Source: an uncultured Eubacteriales bacterium
GTDB taxonomy: Bacteria > Bacillota > Clostridia > Peptostreptococcales > Anaerovoracaceae
NCBI GenBank assembly: GCA_905206455.1
Contig: CAJLHL010000045.1
Coordinates: forward strand, 1 to 17,488
DNA length: 17,488 nt
Direction of reading: 5' to 3'
Shown here: one piece after another, positions 1 to 6,909 of the stretch
How the letters are laid out: the number at the start of each line of letters is the position of its first letter
Position numbering within the stretch: the first letter of the stretch is position 1
Position numbers and translations under genes: made by a program
Notes under the pieces: generated by a model
Database searches by the model: none
Told to the model about the DNA's origin: nothing
Seen by the model: the letters and a program-made list of their open reading frames with translations, nothing else

Positions 1-44
1 GTCTGCGGCGCAGTTCTTGCGACGGTTGTTTCGCGGCAGCCGTT

Positions 45-977
45 TTACTGTTTCCGGACGGGATCTTCCTGTTTTTCCGGAAGGCAGTGTTTTTGTTTGG
101 AACGGTTTTTCAGATAATCGATGACAAACTGCATTTCCGGCGTGCACCATTTATCGTGGTGATAGAGAAGCTGAGCCCAGATTTCCATCGAATATCCCGG
201 TACGCTGAGGCGACGGACGGTTCCCCGCCTTACCGCTTCTTCTGTAACGTAGTCCGGCAGGAAGGAGATTCCCATGTTCTGTTCCACGAGTCTGCAGATC
301 AGGAAGGTATCGCCGATTTCCAGGAAAGGACGGATTTCCATAGACTGGCTGGCCAGTTGTTCTTCCAGAAGTCTCCGGTAGCTCATACCTTTTTCTGTGA
401 GGATCAGGGGTTCTCTGACGATCTGCGGTATCTCCGGATTTTTATGGCGGCAGAGAGGGTTGGAGGATGCCGCCGCGAAATGAACCTGCACCGGTTCTTC
501 CGACGCGATAATGTAGTTGGAATCGTAGATGTGTTTGTCCAGCGTGTAGACCAGATCCACTTCGTTTTGATTCAGCAGACGAAACATTTCCTCTGTACTG
601 GCGGGAATGATTTTCAGAGAAATATCGGGAAACTGACGGTGGAACGGTTCGAAATTGTCCCAGAACAGCCAGTGGCAGAGAGAATCGGCCATAGCGATGC
701 GGATATGGCCCCGCAGTGTCTGCGTGTCGTCAGCGACCCGTTCGATTTCCGCGGAAAGGGCTGCGATCTGATGAGCCAGCCGCAGAACTTCGCTGCCTTT
801 CGGCGTCAGCTTGATCGTGTGATGGATCCGGTCAAACAGGGGAAACTGCACCGTATCTTCCAGCTGACGGATCTGAAAAGATACGGTTGACTGGGAATAT
901 CCCAGTTTCTCAGCTGCTTTCGTAAAACTGCCCAGTTCCGCAACGTAGATAAAACTCTCCAGATTTTTGATGTTCAT
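45..977 (-). CDS. LysR-family transcriptional regulator
   Basis: A cytoplasmic DNA-binding regulator of about 310 residues, the usual LysR length. Residues 1-60 form the winged helix-turn-helix (starts MNIKNLESFIYVAELGSF, with the typical AAEKLGYSQSTVSFQIRQLE recognition region). Residues about 90-290 match the periplasmic-binding-protein-like effector domain. The start at 977 is chosen because a clear AGGAGGA lies just upstream (982-988 on the minus strand) and the LysR fold begins exactly there; an in-frame extension up to 1031 would add 18 residues foreign to the family. It is transcribed divergently from the AGCS symporter, the classic arrangement in which a LysR protein controls its divergent neighbour and itself. 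That target is inferred from position; the effector is unknown. Confidence 0.93.
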   Translation of the reverse strand: MNIKNLESFIYVAELGSFTKAAEKLGYSQSTVSFQIRQLEDTVQFPLFDRIHHTIKLTPKGSEVLRLAHQIAALSAEIERVADDTQTLRGHIRIAMADSLCHWLFWDNFEPFHRQFPDISLKIIPASTEEMFRLLNQNEVDLVYTLDKHIYDSNYIIASEEPVQVHFAAASSNPLCRHKNPEIPQIVREPLILTEKGMSYRRLLEEQLASQSMEIRPFLEIGDTFLICRLVEQNMGISFLPDYVTEEAVRRGTVRRLSVPGYSMEIWAQLLYHHDKWCTPEMQFVIDYLKNRSKQKHCLPEKQEDPVRKQ

Positions 978-1100
978 GATTCCTCCTGAAAATAAAGGCG
1001 GTATGCGGGTTCTGCGCTGCTGCGCCTGCACGCGTATGTGTAATTATCTGCGGTATTATGAGCATTGAAAAAATCGATGCTATATAACGAAATTACCAAT

Positions 1101-1129
1101 TTTACAGATTCTTATAAGGATTATATAAT
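1101..1129 (+). promoter_or_regulatory. sigma-70-type promoter of the AGCS symporter
   Basis: TTTACA at 1101-1106 and a perfect TATAAT at 1124-1129 are separated by exactly 17 bases, in the 270-base divergent gap before the symporter. The spacer contains the 8-base palindrome CTTATAAG (1111-1118) and the -10 is embedded in TTATATAA. These dyads in an AT-rich patch are plausible contacts for the divergent LysR regulator, but no clear T-N11-A box was fixed. Expected transcription start is near 1136, giving a leader of about 110 bases. Confidence 0.75.
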
Positions 1130-1138
1130 GAACGGGTA

Positions 1139-1171
1139 TCCGCGGCAAGGAGAATTCCGATAAGCTGCGGA
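1139..1171 (+). other. hairpin in the 5' leader of the AGCS symporter
   Basis: TCCGCGGC (1139-1146) pairs with GCTGCGGA (1164-1171) through eight pairs including one G-U, with a 17-base loop. It lies at the predicted 5' end of the transcript. It has no T-run after it, so it is not a terminator, and I do not see the conserved elements of a glycine riboswitch, which would be a natural guess for this transporter family. It may simply stabilise the mRNA. Confidence 0.4.
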
Positions 1172-1247
1172 AAAGAAGCGTACGATATCGGCATGATATG
1201 ATGCGCTGCAGCAATTATTTTTCAGGAGATTTTGGAGGATTTGTCGT

Positions 1248-2744
1248 ATGGTTGACATAGTGGTTGCCGTCATCGAAGCGGTTTACAGTTTTTTATGGGA
1301 TGATCTGATTACCGTTCCTCTGCCCGGCGGCGGAACGATCGGGTTTTCTCTTCTGGTGATACTGTTGATTCCCGCGGGGATCTTTTTTACGATTCGCACC
1401 AGATTTCTGCCGGTACGTCTGTTTCCCGATATGATTCGTGCAACTGTGGAGAAACGGGGCGGGCGAAAAGGTCTGTCTTCCCTGCAGGCTCTCATGGTAT
1501 CTACCGCAACACGTGTGGGGATGGGAAATCTGGTCGGCGTGGTAGCGGCGATTTCCGTCGGAGGTGCCGGCGCGGTTTTCTGGATGTGGGTCACAGCTCT
1601 GCTGGGTTCTTCCACGGCGTTTATCGAAGCGACGCTGGCTCAGATTCACAAGGAGAAGGATCCTCTTTACGGCGGCTATCGCGGCGGTCCGGCCTATTAT
1701 ATACATAATTTTGTAGAATCCAAGAGAAAGCAGAGAAATCCGGAGGCGAAAAGACGCAGATATTCGGTTATCGCTGTTTTATTTGCGATTTCCGGTCTGA
1801 TCTGCTGGTGCGGCATCAGTCAGGTGATCAGTAATTCGGTGACCTCCGCTTTCGATAATGCCTTTCATATTCCGCCGATTTATACTACCGTCGTGCTGGT
1901 GATTTTGGCGGCGATTATCGTACTGCGCAAAAATGCTACGGTCAAAGTTCTGGATATCATGGTTCCTGTCATGGCGATCTGTTATTTTGTGATGACTGTC
2001 GTGATCATTCTTTTGAATATCGATCAGATACCGGCGGTATTCAGCCGCATTTTCCAGGAAGCTTTCGGCCTGCGGCAGGTGGCGGCAGGCGGTTTCGGCG
2101 CTGTACTCATGAACGGTGTGAAACGAGGACTCTTTTCGAATGAAGCGGGGTCCGGTTCTGCGCCGTGTGCCGCCGCTGCCGCAGACAGTGATCATCCGGC
2201 GAAGATCGGACTGGTTCAGGCTTTCGGCGTATTTATCGACACGATTGTGATCTGCAGCTGTACGGCGATGCTGATGTTTCTCGTTCCGGAGGATCTCATC
2301 GCGGGTCTGCAGGGAATGGATCTGCTTCAGACGGCTATGAATTATCATATGGGCTCGTTCGGCGTGGTCTTTATCGCTGCGATTCTGGCGCTGTTCAGCT
2401 TTTCCACGTTCCTCGGAATTCTGTTTTATGCCCGGTCAAATGTGGCCTATCTCTTCGGCGATAAGTGGCGCTGGCAGACGGCATACAAGTGTCTGGCGCT
2501 GGTCATGCTGTTTATCGGCGGTCTGGCCGCGTATACTTTTGTATGGGATCTGGGGGACGTAGGCGTGGGGCTGATGACAATCTTCAATATGATCGTCTTA
2601 TTCCCGATGTCCGGTCAGGCGCTGAAAGCGCTGAGAGAATATGAGGGCAGCAAAGAGAAAAAAAGAACGAAGAAGATGCCGGCGGGCGAAGAGATTCCTG
2701 TACCGGCGGAACAGTCTGCCGGGGAAGGCGGACTTTTAAAATAA
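1248..2744 (+). CDS. sodium:alanine/glycine symporter (AGCS family)
   Basis: An integral membrane protein of 498 residues that should import alanine or glycine with sodium. Family hallmarks: the N-terminal stretch TRVGMGNLVGVVAAISVGG (about 87-105), followed by GAVFWMWVTALLGSSTAF, then GGYRGGPAYYI (about 142-152), and RGLFSNEAGSGSAPCAAAAA (about 293-312) followed by HPAKIGLVQAFGVFIDT. About ten or eleven hydrophobic segments are visible. The C-terminal tail (about 465-498) is charged and cytoplasmic. Length is normal for the family (roughly 450-540). GGAGG at 1234-1238 sits nine bases before the ATG. It stands alone between its own promoter and a terminator at 2761-2790, with a divergent LysR gene as likely regulator. 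Alanine versus glycine preference cannot be read from the sequence. Confidence 0.95.
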   Translation: MVDIVVAVIEAVYSFLWDDLITVPLPGGGTIGFSLLVILLIPAGIFFTIRTRFLPVRLFPDMIRATVEKRGGRKGLSSLQALMVSTATRVGMGNLVGVVAAISVGGAGAVFWMWVTALLGSSTAFIEATLAQIHKEKDPLYGGYRGGPAYYIHNFVESKRKQRNPEAKRRRYSVIAVLFAISGLICWCGISQVISNSVTSAFDNAFHIPPIYTTVVLVILAAIIVLRKNATVKVLDIMVPVMAICYFVMTVVIILLNIDQIPAVFSRIFQEAFGLRQVAAGGFGAVLMNGVKRGLFSNEAGSGSAPCAAAAADSDHPAKIGLVQAFGVFIDTIVICSCTAMLMFLVPEDLIAGLQGMDLLQTAMNYHMGSFGVVFIAAILALFSFSTFLGILFYARSNVAYLFGDKWRWQTAYKCLALVMLFIGGLAAYTFVWDLGDVGVGLMTIFNMIVLFPMSGQALKALREYEGSKEKKRTKKMPAGEEIPVPAEQSAGEGGLLK

Positions 2745-2760
2745 AAAGAACGGGCTTGAG

Positions 2761-2790
2761 CGGCGGAGGACACGGGTCTTCCGCCGTTTT
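2761..2790 (+). terminator. rho-independent terminator after the AGCS symporter
   Basis: CGGCGGAGGAC (2761-2771) pairs with GTCTTCCGCCG (2776-2786) over 11 positions with one G-U and a four-base loop ACGG, followed directly by TTTT. It starts 16 bases after the stop codon. Confidence 0.85.
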
Positions 2791-2942
2791 GTGTATGGCA
2801 GGTATATTTTGAAATATTCAAAACAGGCGTAATTTGCAGCAGTCTCTCCGATGATCCTGCGGGGATCTGCGGTCTTTCAGAGAATAATATTGCCGATTCC
2901 GAAGAAATACGGGCGAAGACGAAGACTGAGCCGTAGCCGACA

Positions 2943-2951
2943 TGGTATAAT
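2943..2951 (+). promoter_or_regulatory. extended -10 promoter element upstream of the VanZ-like gene
   Basis: TGGTATAAT is a perfect TATAAT preceded by the TGn extension. The -35 position (2923-2928, AGACTG) is poor, which is tolerated by extended -10 promoters. It would start transcription near 2958, about 85 bases before the VanZ-like ATG. No other strong promoter was seen in the 2791-3043 gap. Confidence 0.5.
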
Positions 2952-3043
2952 GGGAGCGAAAAAGCGCGGAATTTTCTGCCGTTTTTACTTTTTGGCTGTA
3001 AAGATGACGGCAGTTTCGGGGATTGAAAAGGGGGAGAGGACGA

Positions 3044-4480
3044 ATGAGATTATCGAGTGTGCTGGAGTTGGCGCGGCAGTATCTTCTGCTGGGCGCGATT
3101 TTTGCGGTTTTTGCCGCGGCTGCTGCGGTTTTCGGTTATTTTTTTGTTTATAAAAAGACGATGAAGGGAGAAAAAAGACTGTCGCCGGCGATGATGCTGT
3201 GGTCGGCTGTCTTCCTGTGCTATCTTATCGTAGTCTTCGGAGGAGTGATGCTGAGCAGAGGCGGCATTTTCGGAGAGAATTCGGTGGAACTGATACCGTT
3301 TTCTTCTTATCGGGAGGCCTGGATTACTTTCGACAGAGGCGCATGGAGGAATATTATTCTGAATATCGCCCTTTTTGTACCTCTGGGATTTTTACTGCCT
3401 CTGGGCATCAGATGGTTCCGGAGATTCTGGAGGACGTACCTGGCGGGTCTGTTTCTCACAGGGATGATAGAAGGGGCGCAGCTGATTTTCCATCGTGGGA
3501 TTTTTGAAATCGATGATATCATCGATAATCTGCTGGGCGCGATGATCGGCTATGGTTTTTTCTCCATCGTTTTCTGCATTGTCGGGAAAGTAAAAAAACG
3601 GCCGGTGAAAATTCTCTCTGCAGCGGCGCTTCAGATTCCTCTGATCGGAACGGTCGCTTTGTTTTCTGTGATTTTCGGGATGTATGCGGCGCAGGATCTG
3701 GGAAATCTGCCGCTGACATCTGCGGCAGGTTCTTTCGGGGACGGGCTGTCGATTGTGACAGAGCGGCAGTATTCGGAGGAGAGGAAAGTCCTTCCTGTCT
3801 ATGAGATCGCTGTCGCCTCCCGGGAGGAAACGAGATCTCAGGCTGAAGCATTCTTCCGAAATACAGGTACGGAATTGGACGAGTCACGGACCGATCTTTA
3901 TGACGATACGGCAGTTTATTATGACCGGAACGGAAACAGTCTGTGGATCGATTACGCCGGCAGCGTGTATTCCTACACGGATTTTGACGCGGCTTTCGAT
4001 GAATCGGCGGAGAAAAAGACGGATGCCTCTGAAGCTGAGATTGTCAGCGCGCTGGAGGCCCTCGGCGTCTCACTGCCGGAAGGCGGCGTTTTTGCGGGCG
4101 GAGAGGAAGGACGTTACCGTATCGATTACCGCAGAAATGTCTTGGACGATGTGATGTATGACGGTTCGGTGAACTGCACATATCTGAAAGACGGCCGGAT
4201 TTCAGAGTTGAGGTATCATGTCTTTGCCTGTGAAATCTACAAAGAATATCAGGTGATTTCGGAACAGGAGGCATATCAGAGGATTGTCAGCGGCGAGTTC
4301 GGCGGATCGGCAGAGGGAGATTCTGAAATTTGCCTGGGGGACGTGAGTATCACTTATATGATAGATTCCAAGGGCTTTTATCAGCCGGTGTACCGTTTTG
4401 AAATACAGGGGACCGGAAGTTCTGCCGATGTTCCGAATCGGGAAGGGCAGATTCTGGTGCCTGCCCTGGAAAACAAATAG
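3044..4480 (+). CDS. VanZ-like membrane protein with a long extracytoplasmic C-terminal domain
   Basis: A 478-residue membrane protein. Residues about 10-190 hold five or so hydrophobic segments with VanZ-like features: the ELIPFSSYREAW stretch after the second segment, NIILNIALFVPLGFLLPLG, GMIEGAQLIFHRGIFEIDD, and DNLLGAMIGYGFF. VanZ itself gives low-level teicoplanin resistance, but most VanZ-like proteins have no known function. Residues about 190-478 are a soluble region rich in acidic residues, entered through the last membrane segment (about 193-215). This tail is far longer than a plain VanZ protein and ends in a PepSY- or YycI-like pattern (YMIDSKGFYQPVYRFEI); that resemblance is tentative. 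The ATG at 3044 follows a GGGGGAGAGGA stretch and is preferred to an in-frame TTG seven codons upstream. It appears monocistronic. Confidence 0.8.
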   Translation: MRLSSVLELARQYLLLGAIFAVFAAAAAVFGYFFVYKKTMKGEKRLSPAMMLWSAVFLCYLIVVFGGVMLSRGGIFGENSVELIPFSSYREAWITFDRGAWRNIILNIALFVPLGFLLPLGIRWFRRFWRTYLAGLFLTGMIEGAQLIFHRGIFEIDDIIDNLLGAMIGYGFFSIVFCIVGKVKKRPVKILSAAALQIPLIGTVALFSVIFGMYAAQDLGNLPLTSAAGSFGDGLSIVTERQYSEERKVLPVYEIAVASREETRSQAEAFFRNTGTELDESRTDLYDDTAVYYDRNGNSLWIDYAGSVYSYTDFDAAFDESAEKKTDASEAEIVSALEALGVSLPEGGVFAGGEEGRYRIDYRRNVLDDVMYDGSVNCTYLKDGRISELRYHVFACEIYKEYQVISEQEAYQRIVSGEFGGSAEGDSEICLGDVSITYMIDSKGFYQPVYRFEIQGTGSSADVPNREGQILVPALENK

Positions 4481-4491
4481 ATCAAAAGAAG

Positions 4492-4527
4492 AGCGGCCGA
4501 GGTGTCAGTAATCCGGCCGCTGTTTTT
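4492..4527. terminator. shared bidirectional terminator between VanZ-like and EamA genes
   Basis: AGCGGCCG (4492-4499) pairs perfectly with CGGCCGCT (4514-4521), loop of 14 bases. TTTTT follows at 4523-4527 for the plus strand, and that T-run overlaps the stop codon of the convergent EamA gene. On the minus strand the hairpin is followed by CTTCTTTTGAT, a poorer U-tract, so termination of the EamA transcript here is likely but weaker. Confidence 0.75.
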
Positions 4528-5428
4528 ATCGGGAATTCTGTTTTTTCTGAAATATTCTGGCCTCAGACAGAAAGAGTCCGGCGATGGTCAGCGCAGTGCC
4601 GAGAGCGGACAGCGGCGTGATTTTTTCGTGAAGGATGATCGCGGAGGTGACTACGGTAATCACGGGCACGATGTAGATATATACGCTGGTCTTCACAGTT
4701 CCCAGGAGTTTTACGGCGTAGTTCCAGGTGACAAAGCAGAGTGCAGAGGCGCCCAGTCCCAGGTAGAATATATTCGCCAGGTTCAGCGGAGCGGCAAAGC
4801 GGGAGAGTTCCAGATGAAAGTCGAAAAAGAACAGCGTGGGAAGCATGAACAGAATGCCGTAAAAGAAGGTGCGGCGGGTGGTGAGGACAGTGCTGTAGCC
4901 GTAACCGCTGATTTTTTTCGTCAGAACGGAGTAAAACGACCAGACGAGGGCCGCGAGAAGCGACAGCAGATCGCCCATGGGATTCAGAGAAAGCTTCGTA
5001 CCGTTGAAGCTGATGAGGCAGATGCCCGTCATGGCCACCAGAAATCCGAGAAAGAAGCTGCCGCGGAGTTTTTCCTCTTCTTTCAGGAAGATGTGTGTCA
5101 TGATCCCGGTGAAAAAAGGCGCTGCCGACACGATGACTCCCACGTTGGAGGCTGAGGTGCAGGTGAGGGCGATGTTTTCCAGCAGATAGTAGAGGCAGAT
5201 ACCGGTGAGGCCGGCGGCTGCGAAGGTCAGTTCCTGGCGGAGGGATGTTTTTCCCAGAGAGCGGGGAAAAATCAGCAGAAGAGCTGCAAACCCCATGACA
5301 AAGCGGAAGAAGAGAATTTCCACCGGCTGAAAATCGGTGAGAAGTATTTTTGTGGAGATAAATGTGGTTCCCCAGATGAGGATGGTCAGCAGTGCGGCGA
5401 GATGGCCTGCGGTTCGGTTCTGTGTCAT
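4526..5428 (-). CDS. EamA/DMT-superfamily metabolite exporter
   Basis: A 300-residue inner-membrane transporter with about ten hydrophobic segments arranged as two EamA halves (about residues 8-140 and 152-292). The pattern LLTILIWGTTFISTKILL at the N-terminus, then the LLFFRF-like stretch EILFFRFVMGFAALLL, and in the second half LGLGASALCFVTWNYAVK and VSVYIYIVPVI-type segments, are characteristic of the 10-TMS drug/metabolite exporters. Substrate is unknown; relatives export amino acids, purines or other metabolites. The gene lies 129 bases downstream of an AraC regulator on the same strand, which makes that regulator its probable controller. The ATG at 5428 has only a weak AAGGAT ribosome binding site. 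An unusual pair of alternative hairpins occupies the leader. Confidence 0.92.
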   Translation of the reverse strand: MTQNRTAGHLAALLTILIWGTTFISTKILLTDFQPVEILFFRFVMGFAALLLIFPRSLGKTSLRQELTFAAAGLTGICLYYLLENIALTCTSASNVGVIVSAAPFFTGIMTHIFLKEEEKLRGSFFLGFLVAMTGICLISFNGTKLSLNPMGDLLSLLAALVWSFYSVLTKKISGYGYSTVLTTRRTFFYGILFMLPTLFFFDFHLELSRFAAPLNLANIFYLGLGASALCFVTWNYAVKLLGTVKTSVYIYIVPVITVVTSAIILHEKITPLSALGTALTIAGLFLSEARIFQKKQNSR

Positions 5429-5474
5429 GTCGTTGTATCCTTATCGTAACTTTTTGTCGTATTTCCGAAACTGT

Positions 5475-5519
5475 ACGGAGACGGACCTTATGTCTCTGAA
5501 GGCGGCGGTCTCCGTTTTT
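5475..5519. other. hairpin with alternative pairings between AraC and EamA genes
   Basis: ACGGAGAC (5475-5482) pairs perfectly with GTCTCCGT (5508-5515). The same left arm can instead pair its GAGAC (5478-5482) with GTCTC at 5492-5496. On the plus strand the long hairpin is followed by TTTTT and would act as a terminator, but no plus-strand gene reads into it. On the minus strand, where it would lie in the AraC-EamA transcript, there is no T-run behind it. It may be a processing or attenuation structure in the EamA leader. Confidence 0.4.
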
Positions 5520-5557
5520 CTGTCTTACAGTCTGTGCGGTGTCGTTTTATATATTCT

Positions 5558-6436
5558 TCAGATTTCTGTTTCCGATGATCCGGTGTGTGCGAAAGGGAGA
5601 CGTGTTTCCGCATTATTTGTTCTGTCTGTAAACATGCCGCGGTAGATTCCCGGAGAGAGTCCGATGAAACGGCTGAAGCAGTGAGTGAAATGACTCTGGT
5701 CGCAAAAACCTGTCCGCAGCGCCGCTTCCGAGGGTGAAACACCTTTCTGCAGCAGTCTGCCGGCTTCTCTGATGCGGATATTTTCCAGGTAAAGATAAGG
5801 TGTTACGCCTTTTTCTCGGACGAACGCTCTGGTGAGAGCGGTTCGGCTGAGGCCCGCACAGCGGCAGAGGTCTTCGAGACAGATGCGCGCGGTATAATTC
5901 TGTTCCATGAAGCGGCAGGCTTTTCCGACTTCTTCCCTGTGTTCCCGGTCTCCGCAGGAAGAATCCGGCAGCATGCACCGGCGGACGAGCGGCGAGAGAA
6001 ATCTTTCAAAATCTTCTCTTCGGCCGTATTCTCCGGAATTTTTCATGATATTCTCGTGGAGTGTCAGAAATGACCGGAAAATTTTTCTATCGTATAATAC
6101 ATTTGCGGAAAAATGGGGAGAGAATGTTGTTCCGGTAATTTTTTGAATAAAGTGGTGCATGGTTTTCTTCGGAATATGAAAGCTGCGGTAGTCCAGCGCG
6201 CCGCCCTGCCTTTGTGTGCAGGCGTGGCTGTCTCCGGGTGAAAAGAGAAGGATCACGCCTTTGCCGACAGTGTAATCTCTGTTTCTGCAGGAAAGACGGC
6301 GCTGTCCCTGTTCTATACAGCCGATTACGTGGTATTCGTGAAAATGATTTGGAAAGGACTGAGTGATGCCCTGGAAATGACAGGCCTCAATCTGAAGTTC
6401 TTCGTCATGTACGATCGTCTTAGTGCTTTTTTTCAT
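5558..6436 (-). CDS. AraC-family transcriptional regulator with cupin sensor domain
   Basis: A 292-residue cytoplasmic regulator. Residues about 15-95 form the AraC-type ligand-binding cupin (FPNHFHEYHVIGCIEQGQR, then VILLFSPGDSHACTQ). Residues about 175-275 are the two helix-turn-helix motifs: CLEDLCRCAGLSRTALTRAF and the second with AALRTGFCDQSHFTHCFSRF followed by GLSPGIYR. The length is normal for the class. AAGGAG lies ten bases before the ATG at 6436. It is followed on the same strand by the EamA exporter, a pairing often found where the regulator senses a metabolite and induces its exporter; that role is inferred. The 250-base gap upstream is shared with the divergent XRE regulator. 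Confidence 0.93.
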   Translation of the reverse strand: MKKSTKTIVHDEELQIEACHFQGITQSFPNHFHEYHVIGCIEQGQRRLSCRNRDYTVGKGVILLFSPGDSHACTQRQGGALDYRSFHIPKKTMHHFIQKITGTTFSPHFSANVLYDRKIFRSFLTLHENIMKNSGEYGRREDFERFLSPLVRRCMLPDSSCGDREHREEVGKACRFMEQNYTARICLEDLCRCAGLSRTALTRAFVREKGVTPYLYLENIRIREAGRLLQKGVSPSEAALRTGFCDQSHFTHCFSRFIGLSPGIYRGMFTDRTNNAETRLPFAHTGSSETEI

Positions 6437-6505
6437 GAGCGGTCTCCTTTTTTATCTTTATTATTGTAACACCGTGTTTCTTCTCTGTCTTGTAAAATAT
6501 GCGCA

Positions 6506-6534
6506 TTGACAGGACGAGTACGGCGGTATAGCAT
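6506..6534 (+). promoter_or_regulatory. promoter of the XRE-DUF4003-AEC operon
   Basis: A perfect TTGACA at 6506-6511 is followed after exactly 17 bases by TAGCAT at 6529-6534 (four of six against TATAAT). It is the best plus-strand promoter in the divergent gap. Expected start near 6541 leaves a leader of about 147 bases before the XRE gene. Confidence 0.6.
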
Positions 6535-6580
6535 GAGAGAGATCATAAGTGAAGGAGGCTTCATTTATCTGGAGAGAAAA

Positions 6581-6623
6581 GCGCCGTGTGTGAAAGAAAT
6601 CTGGTTTGCGGAGAGCACGGCGC
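6581..6623 (+). other. GC-rich leader hairpin upstream of the XRE gene
   Basis: GCGCCGTG (6581-6588) pairs perfectly with CACGGCGC (6616-6623) around a 27-base loop. It lies in the predicted leader, between the TTGACA promoter and the XRE start, in otherwise unremarkable sequence. No T-run follows. It may be a leader RNA structure or a protein-binding dyad; function unknown. Confidence 0.35.
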
Positions 6624-6687
6624 CAAGTTGAAAAGACTGGTGCTTTCTCAGCGGTGTTAATTACAGAAGAGGATGTGGAACCGATCG

Positions 6688-6909
6688 ATGAAGACAAAAG
6701 TAAAAGAGCTGCGCACGGCGGCAAAACTGACTCAGCGGCAGCTGGCCGAGTTTGTCGGCGTATCTTCCCGAACGATTATTTCAATCGAGACGGGGCGGTA
6801 CAGTCCCTCTCTCATGCTGGCATACCGGATTGCCAGGGTGTTCGGTGTCAGCGTGGAAGAATTGTGCTGTCTGGAAGAGAACCGGATGGCGGAGGATGGA
6901 AAAAAATGA
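6688..6909 (+). CDS. small XRE-family (Cro/CI-type) helix-turn-helix regulator
   Basis: A 73-residue protein that is essentially one Cro/CI helix-turn-helix domain: KVKELRTAAKLTQRQLAEFV, then VSSRTIISIETGRYSPS and LAYRIARVFGVSVEELCCLE. It matches the small stand-alone regulators that in Firmicutes often sit in front of a membrane or unknown protein they control. The start is uncertain: MKTKVKELR at 6688 fits the family, although its ribosome binding site is poor, and the in-frame ATG at 6673 has AGAGG immediately against it. The stop TGA overlaps the ATG of the DUF4003 gene (ATGA), so the two are translationally coupled. Confidence 0.85.
   Translation: MKTKVKELRTAAKLTQRQLAEFVGVSSRTIISIETGRYSPSLMLAYRIARVFGVSVEELCCLEENRMAEDGKK

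Noticed and set aside
87..890. A 267-codon plus-strand open frame opposite the LysR gene
   Set aside because: It lies wholly antisense to a clear LysR gene, has no ribosome binding site of note and no recognisable protein pattern; it is a frame shadow.
1131..1247. Glycine riboswitch in front of the AGCS symporter
   Set aside because: The leader is short and I could not find the conserved glycine aptamer segments; only a simple hairpin is visible.
4502..5155. A 217-codon plus-strand open frame opposite the EamA gene
   Set aside because: The composition is charged and low in hydrophobic residues, and it is antisense to a convincing 10-TMS transporter.
6533..6631. A 32-codon ORF (MREIISEGGFIYLERK...) in the leader of the XRE operon
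   Set aside because: Its ATG overlaps the predicted -10 box, so it would precede the transcription start, and it has no ribosome binding site.
6606..6905. In-frame upstream extension of the DUF4003 protein (100 extra residues)
   Set aside because: It overlaps the XRE gene in another frame, begins at a TTG without a ribosome binding site, and the family sequence begins after 6906, which has GGAGG.
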